64,000 nt of DNA from Hippasteria phrygiana (GCA_037893225.1 JAZGUH010000716.1:124001-188000); one strand, 5' to 3'; positions 53,101 through 64,000 are shown, counted from the first letter of the stretch. Notes: generated by a model from the sequence alone, not told the origin. Numbers and translations are program-made.

Positions 53101-56100
53101 ATGAAATATCAACCGAATTCAGTCATTTTGACATGTATGGATAGCTTAGATCTGGCGCTACATGTTGCAATTATCGGCGGCTTCTTAGAGTTAACACTTG
53201 TGGAGAAAATTCAAACCTCGCAATGTTTATTTTCTTTCCGGCCAACATCTGTGTGCATATAACCTTCTATTTATTGCTCCATGCCTGTCAAATTCCCTGG
53301 GGTATGACTTGCTTTACTCATTCATAATTGCATGAAATATCAACCAAATTCAGTAATTTTGACATGTATGGATAGCTTAGATCTGGCGCTACATGTTGCA
53401 ATTATCGGCGGCTTCTTAGAGTTAACACTTGTGGAGAAAATTCAAACCTCGCAATGTTTATTTTCTTCCCGGCCACCATCTGTGTGCAGATTACCTTTTA
53501 TTTATTGCTCCATGCCTGTCAAATTCCCTGGGGTATGGACTTGCTTTACTCATTCATAATTGCATGAAATATCAACCAAATTCAGTAATGTTGACATGTA
53601 TGGATAGCTTAGATCTGGCGCTACATGTTGCAATTATCGGCGGCTTCTTAGAGTTAAAACTTGTGGAGAAAATTCAAACCTCGCAATGTTTATTTTCTTT
53701 CCGGCCAACATCTGTGTGCATATTACCTTCTATTTATTGCTCCATGCCTGTCAAATTCCCTGGGGTATGACTTGCTTTACTCATTCATAATTGCATGAAA
53801 TATCAACCAAATTCAGTAATTTTGAAATGTATGGATAGCTTAGATCTGGCGCTACATGTTGCAATTATCGGCGGCTTCTTAGAGTTAACACTTGTGGAGA
53901 AAATTCAAACCTCGCAATGTTTATTTTCTTCCCGGCCACCATCTGTGTGCAGATTACCTTTTATTTATTGCTCCATGCCTGTCAAATTCCCTGGGGTATG
54001 GACTTGCTTTACTCATTCATAATTGCATGAAATATCAACCAAATTCAGTAATTTTGACATGTATGGATAGCTTAGATCTGGCGCTACATGTTGCAATTAT
54101 CGGCGGCTTCTTAGAGTTAACACTTGTGGAGAAAATTCAAACCTCGCAATGTTTATTTTCTTCCCGGCCACCATCTGTGTGCAGATTACCTTTTATTTAT
54201 TGCTCCATGCCTGTCAAATTCCCTGGGGTATGGACTTGCTTTACTCATTCATAATTGCATGAAATATCAACCAAATTCAGTCATTTTGACATGTATGGAT
54301 AGCTTAGATCTGGCGCTACATGTTGCAATTATCGGCGGCTTCTTAGAGTTAACACTTGTGGAGAAAATTCAAACCTCGCAATGTTTATTTTCTTTCCGGC
54401 CAACATCTGTGTACATGTTACCGTCTATTTATTGCTCCATGCATGTCAAATTCCCTGGGGTATGGACTTGCTTTACTCATTCATAATTGCATGAAATATC
54501 AACCAAATTTAGTAATTTTTGACATGTATGGATAGCTTAGATCTGGCGCTATATGTTGCAATTATCGGCGCCTTCTTAGAGTTAAAACTTGTGGAGAAAA
54601 TTCAAACCTCGCAATGTTTATTTTCTTTCCGGCCAACATCTGTGTGCATATTACCTTCTATTTATTGCTCCATGCCTGTCAAATTCCCTGGGGTATGACT
54701 TGCTTTACTCATTCATAATTGCATGAAATATCAACCAAATTCAGTCATTTTGACATGTATGGATAGCTTAGATTTGGCGCTACATGTTGCAATTATCGGC
54801 GGCTTCTTAGAGTTAAAACTTGTGGAGAAAATTCAAACCTCGCAATGTTTATTTTCTTTCCGGCCAACATCTGTGTGCATATTACCTTCTATTTATTGCT
54901 CCATGCCTGTCAAATTCCCTGGGGTATGACTTGCTTTACTCATTCATAATTGCATGAAATATCAACCGAATTCAGTCATTTTGACATGTATGGATAGCTT
55001 AGATCTGGCGCTACATGTTGCAATTATCGGCGGCTTCTTAGAGTTAACACTTGTGGAGAAAATTCAAACCTCGCAATGTTTATTTTCTTTCCGGCCAACA
55101 TCTGTGTGCATATAACCTTCTATTTATTGCTCCATGCCTGTCAAATTCCCTGGGGTATGACTTGCTTTACTCATTCATAATTGCATGAAATATCAACCAA
55201 ATTCAGTAATTTTGACATGTATGGATAGCTTAGATCTGGCGCTACATGTTGCAATTATCGGCGGCTTCTTAGAGTTAACACTTGTGGAGAAAATTCAAAC
55301 CTCGCAATGTTTATTTTCTTCCCGGCCACCATCTGTGTGCAGATTACCTTTTATTTATTGCTCCATGCCTGTCAAATTCCCTGGGGTATGGACTTGCTTT
55401 ACTCATTCATAATTGCATGAAATATCAACCAAATTCAGTAATGTTGACATGTATGGATAGCTTAGATCTGGCGCTACATGTTGCAATTATCGGCGGCTTC
55501 TTAGAGTTAAAACTTGTGGAGAAAATTCAAACCTCGCAATGTTTATTTTCTTTCCGGCCAACATCTGTGTGCATATTACCTTCTATTTATTGCTCCATGC
55601 CTGTCAAATTCCCTGGGGTATGACTTGCTTTACTCATTCATAATTGCATGAAATATCAACCAAATTCAGTAATTTTGAAATGTATGGATAGCTTAGATCT
55701 GGCGCTACATGTTGCAATTATCGGCGGCTTCTTAGAGTTAACACTTGTGGAGAAAATTCAAACCTCGCAATGTTTATTTTCTTCCCGGCCACCATCTGTG
55801 TGCAGATTACCTTTTATTTATTGCTCCATGCCTGTCAAATTCCCTGGGGTATGGACTTGCTTTACTCATTCATAATTGCATGAAATATCAACCAAATTCA
55901 GTAATTTTGACATGTATGGATAGCTTAGATCTGGCGCTACATGTTGCAATTATCGGCGGCTTCTTAGAGTTAACACTTGTGGAGAAAATTCAAACCTCGC
56001 AATGTTTATTTTCTTCCCGGCCACCATCTGTGTGCAGATTACCTTTTATTTATTGCTCCATGCCTGTCAAATTCCCTGGGGTATGGACTTGCTTTACTCA

Positions 56101-56111
56101 TTCATAATTGC
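52638..56111. repeat. 8-monomer tandem duplication (1,853 bp period)
   Basis: Monomers 52638 (V), 52870 (agatttggc), 53101 (ccgaattc plus catataacc), 53332 (R), 53564 (M), 53795 (R with gaaatg), 54027 (R) are repeated at 54491, 54723, 54954, 55185, 55417, 55648, 55880. Between the copies lies a YM-H at 54259 that begins gtcatttt, unlike the YM-H at 52406 (gtaatttt). The second copy runs into a chimeric M at 56112. I saw no differences within the matched monomers. Confidence 0.9.
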
Positions 56112-56343
56112 ATGAAATATCAACCAAATTCAGTAATGTTGACATGTATGGATAGCTTAGATCTGGCGCTACATGTTGCAATTATCGGCGGCTTCTTAGA
56201 GTTAAAACTTGTGGAGAAAATTCAAACCTCGCAATGTTTATTTTCTTTCCGGCCAACATCTGTGTGCATATTACCTTCTATTTATTGCTCCATGCCTGTC
56301 AAATTCCCTGGGGTATGGACTTGCTTTACTCATTCATAATTGC
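56112..56343. repeat. Chimeric M monomer of 232 bp
   Basis: All other M monomers end with the single-G form and are 231 bp. This one has the M start (gtaatgttgac) and CI middle but the double-G ending. Compared with 48472-48934, it looks like an M whose last ~50 bp come from the following R, with one monomer deleted between. It is followed by a YM-P of 232 bp (56344), the same type that follows the R at 48703. Confidence 0.75.
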
Positions 56344-56575
56344 ATGAAATATCAACCAAATTCAGTAATTTTGACATGTATGGATAGCTTAGATCTGGCG
56401 CTACATGTTGCAATTATCGGCGGCTTCTTAGAGTTAAAACTTGTGGAGAAAATTCAAACCTCGCAATGTTTATTTTCTTTCCGGCCAACATCTGTGTACA
56501 TGTTACCGTCTATTTATTGCTCCATGCCTGTCAAATTCCCTGGGGTATGGACTTGCTTTACTCATTCATAATTGC

Positions 56576-59500
56576 ATGAAATATCAACCAAATTCAGTAA
56601 TTTTGACATGTATGGATAGCTTAGATCTGGCGCTACATGTTGCAATTATCGGCGGCTTCTTAGAGTTAAAACTTGTGGAGAAAATTCAAACCTCGCAATG
56701 TTTATTTTCTTTCCGGCCAACATCTGTGTGCATATTACCTTCTATTTATTGCTCCATACCTGTCAAATTCCCTGGGGTATGACTTGCTTTACTCATTCAT
56801 AATTGCATGAAATATCAACCAAATTCAGTAATTTTGACATGTATGGATAGCTTAGATCTGGCGCTACATGTTGCAATTATCGGCGGCTTCTTAGAGTTAA
56901 CACTTGTGGAGAAAATTTAAACCTCGCAATGTTTATTTTCTTCCCGGCCACCATCTGTGTGCAGATTACCTTTTATTTATTGCTCCATGCCTGTCAAATT
57001 CCCTGGGGTATGGACTTGCTTTACTCATTCATAATTGCATGAAATATCAACCAAATTCAGTAATTTTGACATGTATGGATAGCTTAGATCTGGCGCTACA
57101 TGTTGCAATTATCGGCGGCTTCTTAGAGTTAAAACTTGTGGAGAAAATTCAAACCTCGCAATGTTTATTTTCTTTCCGGCCAACATCTGTGTGCATATTA
57201 CCTTCTATTTATTGCTCCATGCCTGTCAAATTCCCTGGGGTATGACTTGCTTTACTCATTCATAATTGCATGAAATATCAACCAAATTCAGTAATTTTGA
57301 CATGTATGGATAGCTTAGATCTGGCGCTACATGTTGCAATTATCGGCGGCTTCTTAGAGTTAACACTTGTGGAGAAAATTCAAACCTCGCAATGTTTATT
57401 TTCTTCCCGGCCACCATCTGTGTGCAGATTACCTTTTATTTATTGCTCCATGCATGTCAAATTCCCTGGGGTATGGACTTGCTTTACTCATTCATAATTG
57501 CATGAAATATCAACCAAATTCAGTAATTTTGACATGTATGGATAGCTTAGATCTGGCGCTACATGTTGCAATTATCGGCGGCTTCTTAGAGTTAAAACTT
57601 GTGGAGAAAATTCAAACCTCGCAATGTTTATTTTCTTTCCGGCCAACATCTGTGTACATGTTACCGTCTATTTATTGCTCCATGCATGTCAAATTCCCTG
57701 GGGGTATGGACTTGCTTTACTCATTCATAATTGCATGAAATATCAACCAAATTCAGTAATTTTGACATGTATGGATAGCTTAGATCTGGCGCTACATGTT
57801 GCAATTATCGGCGGCTTCTTAGAGTTAAAACTTGTGGAGAAAATTCAAACCTCGCAATGTTTATTTTCTTTCCGGCCAACATCTGTGTGCATATTACCTT
57901 CTATTTATTGCTCCATGCCTGTCAAATTCCCTGGGGTATGACTTGCTTTACTCATTCATAATTGCATGAAATATCAACCAAATTCAGTAATTTTGACATG
58001 TATGGATAGCTTAGATCTGGCGCTACATGTTGCAATTATCGGCGGCTTCTTAGAGTTAACACTTGTGGAGAAAATTCAAACCTCGCAATGTTTATTTTCT
58101 TTCCGGCCACCATCTGTGTGCATATTACCTTTTATTTATTGCTTCATGCCTGTCAAATTCCCTGGGGTATGGACTTGCTTTACTCATTCATAATTGCATG
58201 AAATATCAACCAAATGCAGTAATTTTGACATGTATTGATAGCTTAGATCTGGCGCTACATGTTGCAATTATCGGCGGCTTCTTAGAGTTAACACTTGTGG
58301 AGAAAATTCAAACCTCGCAATGTTTATTTTCTTTCCGGCCAACATCTGTGTACATGTTACCGTCTATTTATTGCTCCATGCCTGTCAAATTCCCTGGGGT
58401 ATGACTTGCTTTACTCATTCATAATTGCATGAAATATCAACCAAATTCAGTAATTTTGACATGTATGGATAGCTTAGATCTGGCGCTACATGTTGCAATT
58501 ATCGGCGGCTTCTTAGAGTTAACACTTGTGGAGAAAATTCAAACCTCGCAATGTTTATTTTCTTTCCGGCCAACATCTGTGTACATGTTACCGTCTATTT
58601 ATTGCTCCATGCATGTCAAATTCCCTGGGGTATGGACTTGCTTTACTCATTCATAATTGCATGAAATATCAACCAAATTTAGTAATTTTTGACATGTATG
58701 GATAGCTTAGATCTGGCGCTATATGTTGCAATTATCGGCGCCTTCTTAGAGTTAAAACTTGTGGAGAAAATTCAAACCTCGCAATGTTTATTTTCTTTCC
58801 GGCCAACATCTGTGTGCATATTACCTTCTATTTATTGCTCCATGCCTGTCAAATTCCCTGGGGTATGACTTGCTTTACTCATTCATAATTGCATGAAATA
58901 TCAACCAAATTCAGTCATTTTGACATGTATGGATAGCTTAGATTTGGCGCTACATGTTGCAATTATCGGCGGCTTCTTAGAGTTAAAACTTGTGGAGAAA
59001 ATTCAAACCTCGCAATGTTTATTTTCTTTCCGGCCAACATCTGTGTGCATATTACCTTCTATTTATTGCTCCATGCCTGTCAAATTCCCTGGGGTATGAC
59101 TTGCTTTACTCATTCATAATTGCATGAAATATCAACCGAATTCAGTCATTTTGACATGTATGGATAGCTTAGATCTGGCGCTACATGTTGCAATTATCGG
59201 CGGCTTCTTAGAGTTAAAACTTGTGGAGAAAATTCAAACCTCGCAATGTTTATTTTCTTTCCGGCCAACATCTGTGTACATGTTACCGTCTATTTATTGC
59301 TCCATGCATGTCTAATTCCCTGGGGTATGGACTTGCTTTACTCATTCATAATTGCATGAAATATCAACCAAATTCAGTCATTTTGACATGTATGGATAGC
59401 TTAGATCTGGCGCTACATGTTGCAATTATCGGCGGCTTCTTAGAGTTAACACTTGTGGAGAAAATTCAAACCTCGCAATGTTTATTTTCTTTCCGGCCAA

Positions 59501-60281
59501 CATCTGTGTGCATATAACCTTCTATTTATTGCTCCATGCCTGTCAAATTCCCTGGGGTATGACTTGCTTTACTCATTCATAATTGCATGAAATATCAACC
59601 AAATTCAGTAATTTTGACATGTATGGATAGCTTAGATCTGGCGCTACATGTTGCAATTATCGGCGGCTTCTTAGAGTTAACACTTGTGGAGAAAATTCAA
59701 ACCTCGCAATGTTTATTTTCTTCCCGGCCACCATCTGTGTGCAGATTACCTTTTATTTATTGCTCCATGCCTGTCAAATTCCCTGGGGTATGGACTTGCT
59801 TTACTCATTCATAATTGCATGAAATATCAACCAAATTCAGTAATGTTGACATGTATGGATAGCTTAGATCTGGCGCTACATGTTGCAATTATCGGCGGCT
59901 TCTTAGAGTTAAAACTTGTGGAGAAAATTCAAACCTCGCAATGTTTATTTTCTTTCCGGCCAACATCTGTGTGCATATTACCTTCTATTTATTGCTCCAT
60001 GCCTGTCAAATTCCCTGGGGTATGACTTGCTTTACTCATTCATAATTGCATGAAATATCAACCAAATTCAGTAATTTTAACATGTATGGATAGCTTAGAT
60101 CTGGCGCTACATGTTGCAATTATCGGCGGCTTCTTAGAGTTAACACTTGTGGAGAAAATTCAAACCTCGCAATGTTTATTTTCTTCCCGGCCACCATCTG
60201 TGTGCAGATTACCTTTTATTTATTGCTCCATGCCTGTCAAATTCCCTGGGGTATGGACTTGCTTTACTCATTCATAATTGC
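56576..60281. repeat. 16-monomer block, copy 2 of a pair 16,671 bp apart
   Basis: Counterpart of 39905-43610: same order, same five-G 233-bp monomer (57502), same gtctaattcc (59124) and catataacc (59356). It lacks the six private changes of the first copy and has its own ttttaacatg at 60050. About seven differences in 3.7 kb by eye. The offset corresponds to 72 monomers. Confidence 0.9.
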
Positions 60282-63200
60282 ATGAAATATCAACCAAATT
60301 CAGTAATTTTGACATGTATGGATAGCTTAGATCTGGCGCTACATGTTGCAATTATCGGCGGCTTCTTAGAGTTAACACTTGTGGAGAAAATTCAAACCTC
60401 GCAATGTTTATTTTCTTCCCGGCCACCATCTGTGTGCAGATTACCTTTTATTTATTGCTCCATGCCTGTCAAATTCCATGGGGTATGGACTTGCTTTACT
60501 CATTCATAATTGCATGAAATATCAACCAAATTCAGTCATTTTGACATGTATGGATAGCTTAGATTTGGCGCTACATGTTGCAATTATCGGCGGCTTCTTA
60601 GAGTTAAAACTTGTGGAGAAAATTCAAACCTCGCAATGTTTATTTTCTTTCCGGCCAACATCTGTGTGCATATTACCTTCTATTTATTGCTCCATGCCTG
60701 TCAAATTCCCTGGGGTATGACTTGCTTTACTCATTCATAATTGCATAAAATATCAACCGAATTCAGTCATTTTGACATGTATGGATAGCTTAGATCTGGC
60801 GCTACATGTTGCAATTATCGGCGGCTTCTTAGAGTTAAAACTTGTGGAGAAAATTCAAACCTCGCAATGTTTATTTTCTTTCCGGCCAACATCTGTGTAC
60901 ATGTTACCGTCTATTTATTGCTCCATGCATGTCTAATTCCCTGGGGTATGGACTTGCTTTACTCATTCATAATTGCATGAAATATCAACCAAATTCAGTA
61001 ATTTTGACATGTATTGATAGCTTAGATCTGGCGCTACATGTTGCAATTATCGGCGGCTTCTTAGAGTTAACACTTGTGGAGAAAATTCAAACCTCGCAAT
61101 GTTTATTTTCTTTCCGGCCAACATCTGTGTACATGTTACCGTCTATTTATTGCTCCATGCCTGTCAAATTCCCTGGGGTATGACTTGCTTTACTCATTCA
61201 TAATTGCATGAAATATCAACCAAATTCAGTAATTTTGACATGTATGGATAGCTTAGATCTGGCGCTACATGTTGCAATTATCGGCGGCTTCTTAGAGTTA
61301 ACACTTGTGGAGAAAATTCAAACCTCGCAATGTTTATTTTCTTTCCGGCCAACATCTGTGTACATGTTACCGTCTATTTATTGCTCCATGCATGTCAAAT
61401 TCCCTGGGGTATGGACTTGCTTTACTCATTCATAATTGCATGAAATATCAACCAAATTTAGTAATTTTTGACATGTATGGATAGCTTAGATCTGGCGCTA
61501 TATGTTGCAATTATCGGCGCCTTCTTAGAGTTAAAACTTGTGGAGAAAATTCAAACCTCGCAATGTTTATTTTCTTTCCGGCCAACATCTGTGTGCATAT
61601 TACCTTCTATTTATTGCTCCATGCCTGTCAAATTCCCTGGGGTATGACTTGCTTTACTCATTCATAATTGCATGAAATATCAACCGAATTCAGTCATTTT
61701 GACATGTATGGATAGCTTAGATCTGGCGCTACATGTTGCAATTATCGGCGGCTTCTTAGAGTTAAAACTTGTGGAGAAAATTCAAACCTCGCAATGTTTA
61801 TTTTCTTTCCGGCCAACATCTGTGTACATGTTACCGTCTATTTATTGCTCCATGCATGTCTAATTCCCTGGGGTATGGACTTGCTTTACTCATTCATAAT
61901 TGCATGAAATATCAACCAAATTCAGTCATTTTGACATGTATGGATAGCTTAGATCTGGCGCTACATGTTGCAATTATCGGCGGCTTCTTAGAGTTAACAC
62001 TTGTGGAGAAAATTCAAACCTCGCAATGTTTATTTTCTTTCCGGCCAACATCTGTGTGCATATAACCTTCTATTTATTGCTCCATGCCTGTCAAATTCCC
62101 TGGGGTATGACTTGCTTTACTCATTCATAATTGCATGAAATATCAACCAAATTCAGTAATTTTGACATGTATGGATAGCTTAGATCTGGCGCTACATGTT
62201 GCAATTATCGGCGGCTTCTTAGAGTTAACACTTGTGGAGAAAATTCAAACCTCGCAATGTTTATTTTCTTCCCGGCCACCATCTGTGTGCAGATTACCTT
62301 TTATTTATTGCTCCATGCCTGTCAAATTCCCTGGGGTATGGACTTGCTTTACTCATTCATAATTGCATGAAATATCAACCAAATTCAGTAATGTTGACAT
62401 GTATGGATAGCTTAGATCTGGCGCTACATGTTGCAATTATCGGCGGCTTCTTAGAGTTAAAACTTGTGGAGAAAATTCAAACCTCGCAATGTTTATTTTC
62501 TTTCCGGCCAACATCTGTGTGCATATTACCTTCTATTTATTGCTCCATGCCTGTCAAATTCCCTGGGGTATGACTTGCTTTACTCATTCATAATTGCATG
62601 AAATATCAACCAAATTCAGTAATTTTAACATGTATGGATAGCTTAGATCTGGCGCTACATGTTGCAATTATCGGCGGCTTCTTAGAGTTAACACTTGTGG
62701 AGAAAATTCAAACCTCGCAATGTTTATTTTCTTCCCGGCCACCATCTGTGTGCAGATTACCTTTTATTTATTGCTCCATGCCTGTCAAATTCCCTGGGGT
62801 ATGGACTTGCTTTACTCATTCATAATTGCATGAAATATCAACCAAATTCAGTAATTTTGACATGTATGGATAGCTTAGATCTGGCGCTACATGTTGCAAT
62901 TATCGGCGGCTTCTTAGAGTTAACACTTGTGGAGAAAATTCAAACCTCGCAATGTTTATTTTCTTCCCGGCCACCATCTGTGTGCAGATTACCTTTTATT
63001 TATTGCTCCATGCCTGTCAAATTCCATGGGGTATGGACTTGCTTTACTCATTCATAATTGCATGAAATATCAACCAAATTCAGTCATTTTGACATGTATG
63101 GATAGCTTAGATTTGGCGCTACATGTTGCAATTATCGGCGGCTTCTTAGAGTTAAAACTTGTGGAGAAAATTCAAACCTCGCAATGTTTATTTTCTTTCC

Positions 63201-63524
63201 GGCCAACATCTGTGTGCATATTACCTTCTATTTATTGCTCCATGCCTGTCAAATTCCCTGGGGTATGACTTGCTTTACTCATTCATAATTGCATGAAATA
63301 TCAACCGAATTCAGTCATTTTGACATGTATGGATAGCTTAGATCTGGCGCTACATGTTGCAATTATCGGCGGCTTCTTAGAGTTAAAACTTGTGGAGAAA
63401 ATTCAAACCTCGCAATGTTTATTTTCTTTCCGGCCAACATCTGTGTACATGTTACCGTCTATTTATTGCTCCATGCATGTCTAATTCCCTGGGGTATGGA
63501 CTTGCTTTACTCATTCATAATTGC
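59124..63524. repeat. 11-monomer tandem duplication (2,548 bp period)
   Basis: Monomers from 59124 through 60745 are repeated from 61672 through 63293. Shared private markers: ttttaacatg (60050, 62598), a CCATGG in attccatgggg (60476-60481, 63024-63029), agatttggc (60514, 63062), ccgaattc with gtctaattcc. One copy has gcataaaatatc at 60745, losing the usual atgaaat start. Between them lie 60977 (tgtattgat), 61208 (YM-H) and 61440 (V), matching 58198-58892 with a 2,779-bp offset. Confidence 0.9.
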
Positions 63525-63987
63525 ATGAAATATCAACCAAATTCAGTCATTTTGACATGTATGGATAGCTTAGATCTGGCGCTACATGTTGCAATTATCG
63601 GCGGCTTCTTAGAGTTAACACTTGTGGAGAAAATTCAAACCTCGCAATGTTTATTTTCTTTCCGGCCAACATCTGTGTGCATATTACCTTCTATTTATTG
63701 CTCCATGCCTGTCAAATTCCCTGGGGTATGACTTGCTTTACTCATTCATAATTGCATGAAATATCAACCAAATTCAGTAATTTTGACATGTATGGATAGC
63801 TTAGATCTGGCGCTACATGTTGCAATTATCGGCGGCTTCTTAGAGTTAACACTTGTGGAGAAAATTCAAACCTCGCAATGTTTATTTTCTTTCCGGCCAC
63901 CATCTGTGTGCATATTACCTTTTATTTATTGCTTCATGCCTGTCAAATTCCCTGGGGTATGGACTTGCTTTACTCATTCATAATTGC
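63525..63987. repeat. Last two complete monomers: CI-P and PPCI
   Basis: 63525 is a 231-bp T/CI-P copy with a normal catattacc where its counterpart at 61904 has catataacc. 63756 is a 232-bp PPCI copy, the type that begins the PPCI, A/YM-P, YM-H, V cassette elsewhere in the right domain, so another cassette may start beyond the window. Confidence 0.8.
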
Positions 63988-64000
63988 ATGAAATATCAAC
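63988..64000. repeat. Partial satellite monomer at right edge
   Basis: The last 13 bp are the first bases of another monomer, so the array continues to the right beyond the window. Confidence 0.93.

Larger units (their letters stand above)
1..64000. repeat. Satellite DNA array, 231/232-bp monomer
   Basis: Every part of the window is the same monomer in direct tandem orientation. Using the atgaaatatcaacc motif as monomer start, copies begin at 76, 308, 540, 771, 1002 and so on to 63988. The 63,912 bp between first and last start equals 276 x 231 plus 156, so 276 full monomers are present, a little over half of them 232 bp. A typical 232-bp copy has 88 G+C (38%). Copies usually differ at only a few sites. 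I found no interruption, inversion, transposon, gene or spacer. Arrays this long and homogeneous are typical of eukaryotic centromeric or heterochromatic satellites; that location is inferred. The family and species are not recognised. Confidence 0.98.

Noticed and set aside
1..64000. CRISPR array
   Set aside because: The repeat is 231-232 bp with no unique spacers; whole monomers are repeated end to end, unlike short repeats separated by variable spacers.
1..64000. Bacterial or phage origin with many small genes
   Set aside because: No ribosome-binding sites, varied genes or operon layout; 276 tandem copies with HOR structure fit eukaryotic satellite DNA.
1..64000. rDNA spacer, telomere repeat or transposon-derived tandem
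   Set aside because: No rRNA-like sequence, no short telomeric motif, no terminal inverted repeats, target duplications or transposase/reverse transcriptase remnants were seen.

Overview
The whole window is one uninterrupted tandem satellite DNA array. From the first base to the last, the same AT-rich monomer (about 38% GC) repeats head to tail in one orientation. I count 276 complete monomers (first starting at 76, last ending at 63987), plus a 75-bp partial copy at the left edge and a 13-bp partial copy at the right edge. Monomers are 231 or 232 bp, mainly because of a one-base G indel near the 3' end (ggggtatgacttgc versus ggggtatggacttgc); a few are 233 bp. I see no gene, RNA gene, transposon, inversion, unrelated insertion or spacer. 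Short open frames recur once per monomer on the + strand, but they stop or change frame at every repeat and are by-products of the repeat sequence.

This kind of sequence points to a eukaryotic chromosome, most likely a centromeric, pericentromeric or other heterochromatic satellite block read by long-read assembly. I do not recognise the family and cannot name the organism. Position at a centromere is inference only: I found no CENP-B box and no flanking chromosome sequence.

The biology lies in the layered higher-order repeat (HOR) structure. Monomers fall into subfamilies by linked variants. Names used below: YM (tgtacatgttaccgtct), CI (tgtgcatattaccttct), PPY/PPCI (ccaccatctg plus attacctttt), SK (ctcgaaatg), A (aaatgcagt), LQ (accttgcaatg), R (ttcttcccggccacc with gcagattacc), M (gtaatgttgac), V (extra T in aatttttgac, with ctatatg). 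The suffix H or P means the 3' part reads catgcatgtc or catgcctgtc.

The left domain (1 to about 37,123, 160 full monomers) is built on a 12-monomer HOR of 2,777 bp. It is clear at 4242-9333 and at 17211-22652, with shorter derivatives of 11, 9, 8, 6, 5 and 2 monomers between SK markers. A 41-monomer super-period of 9,494 bp links 22997-27396 to 32491-36890. The right domain (37,124 to the end, 116 full monomers) lacks SK and introduces R and M in other combinations: R-R-M trimers, a 24-monomer period (5,556 bp), an 8-monomer tandem duplication (1,853 bp), an 11-monomer tandem duplication (2,548 bp), and a 3.7-kb block repeated 16,671 bp (72 monomers) away. A chimeric 233-bp monomer at 36891-37123 marks the switch. 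Many copies differ by only a handful of bases in several kilobases, so turnover by unequal exchange or segmental amplification looks recent, unless some identity is an assembly artefact.
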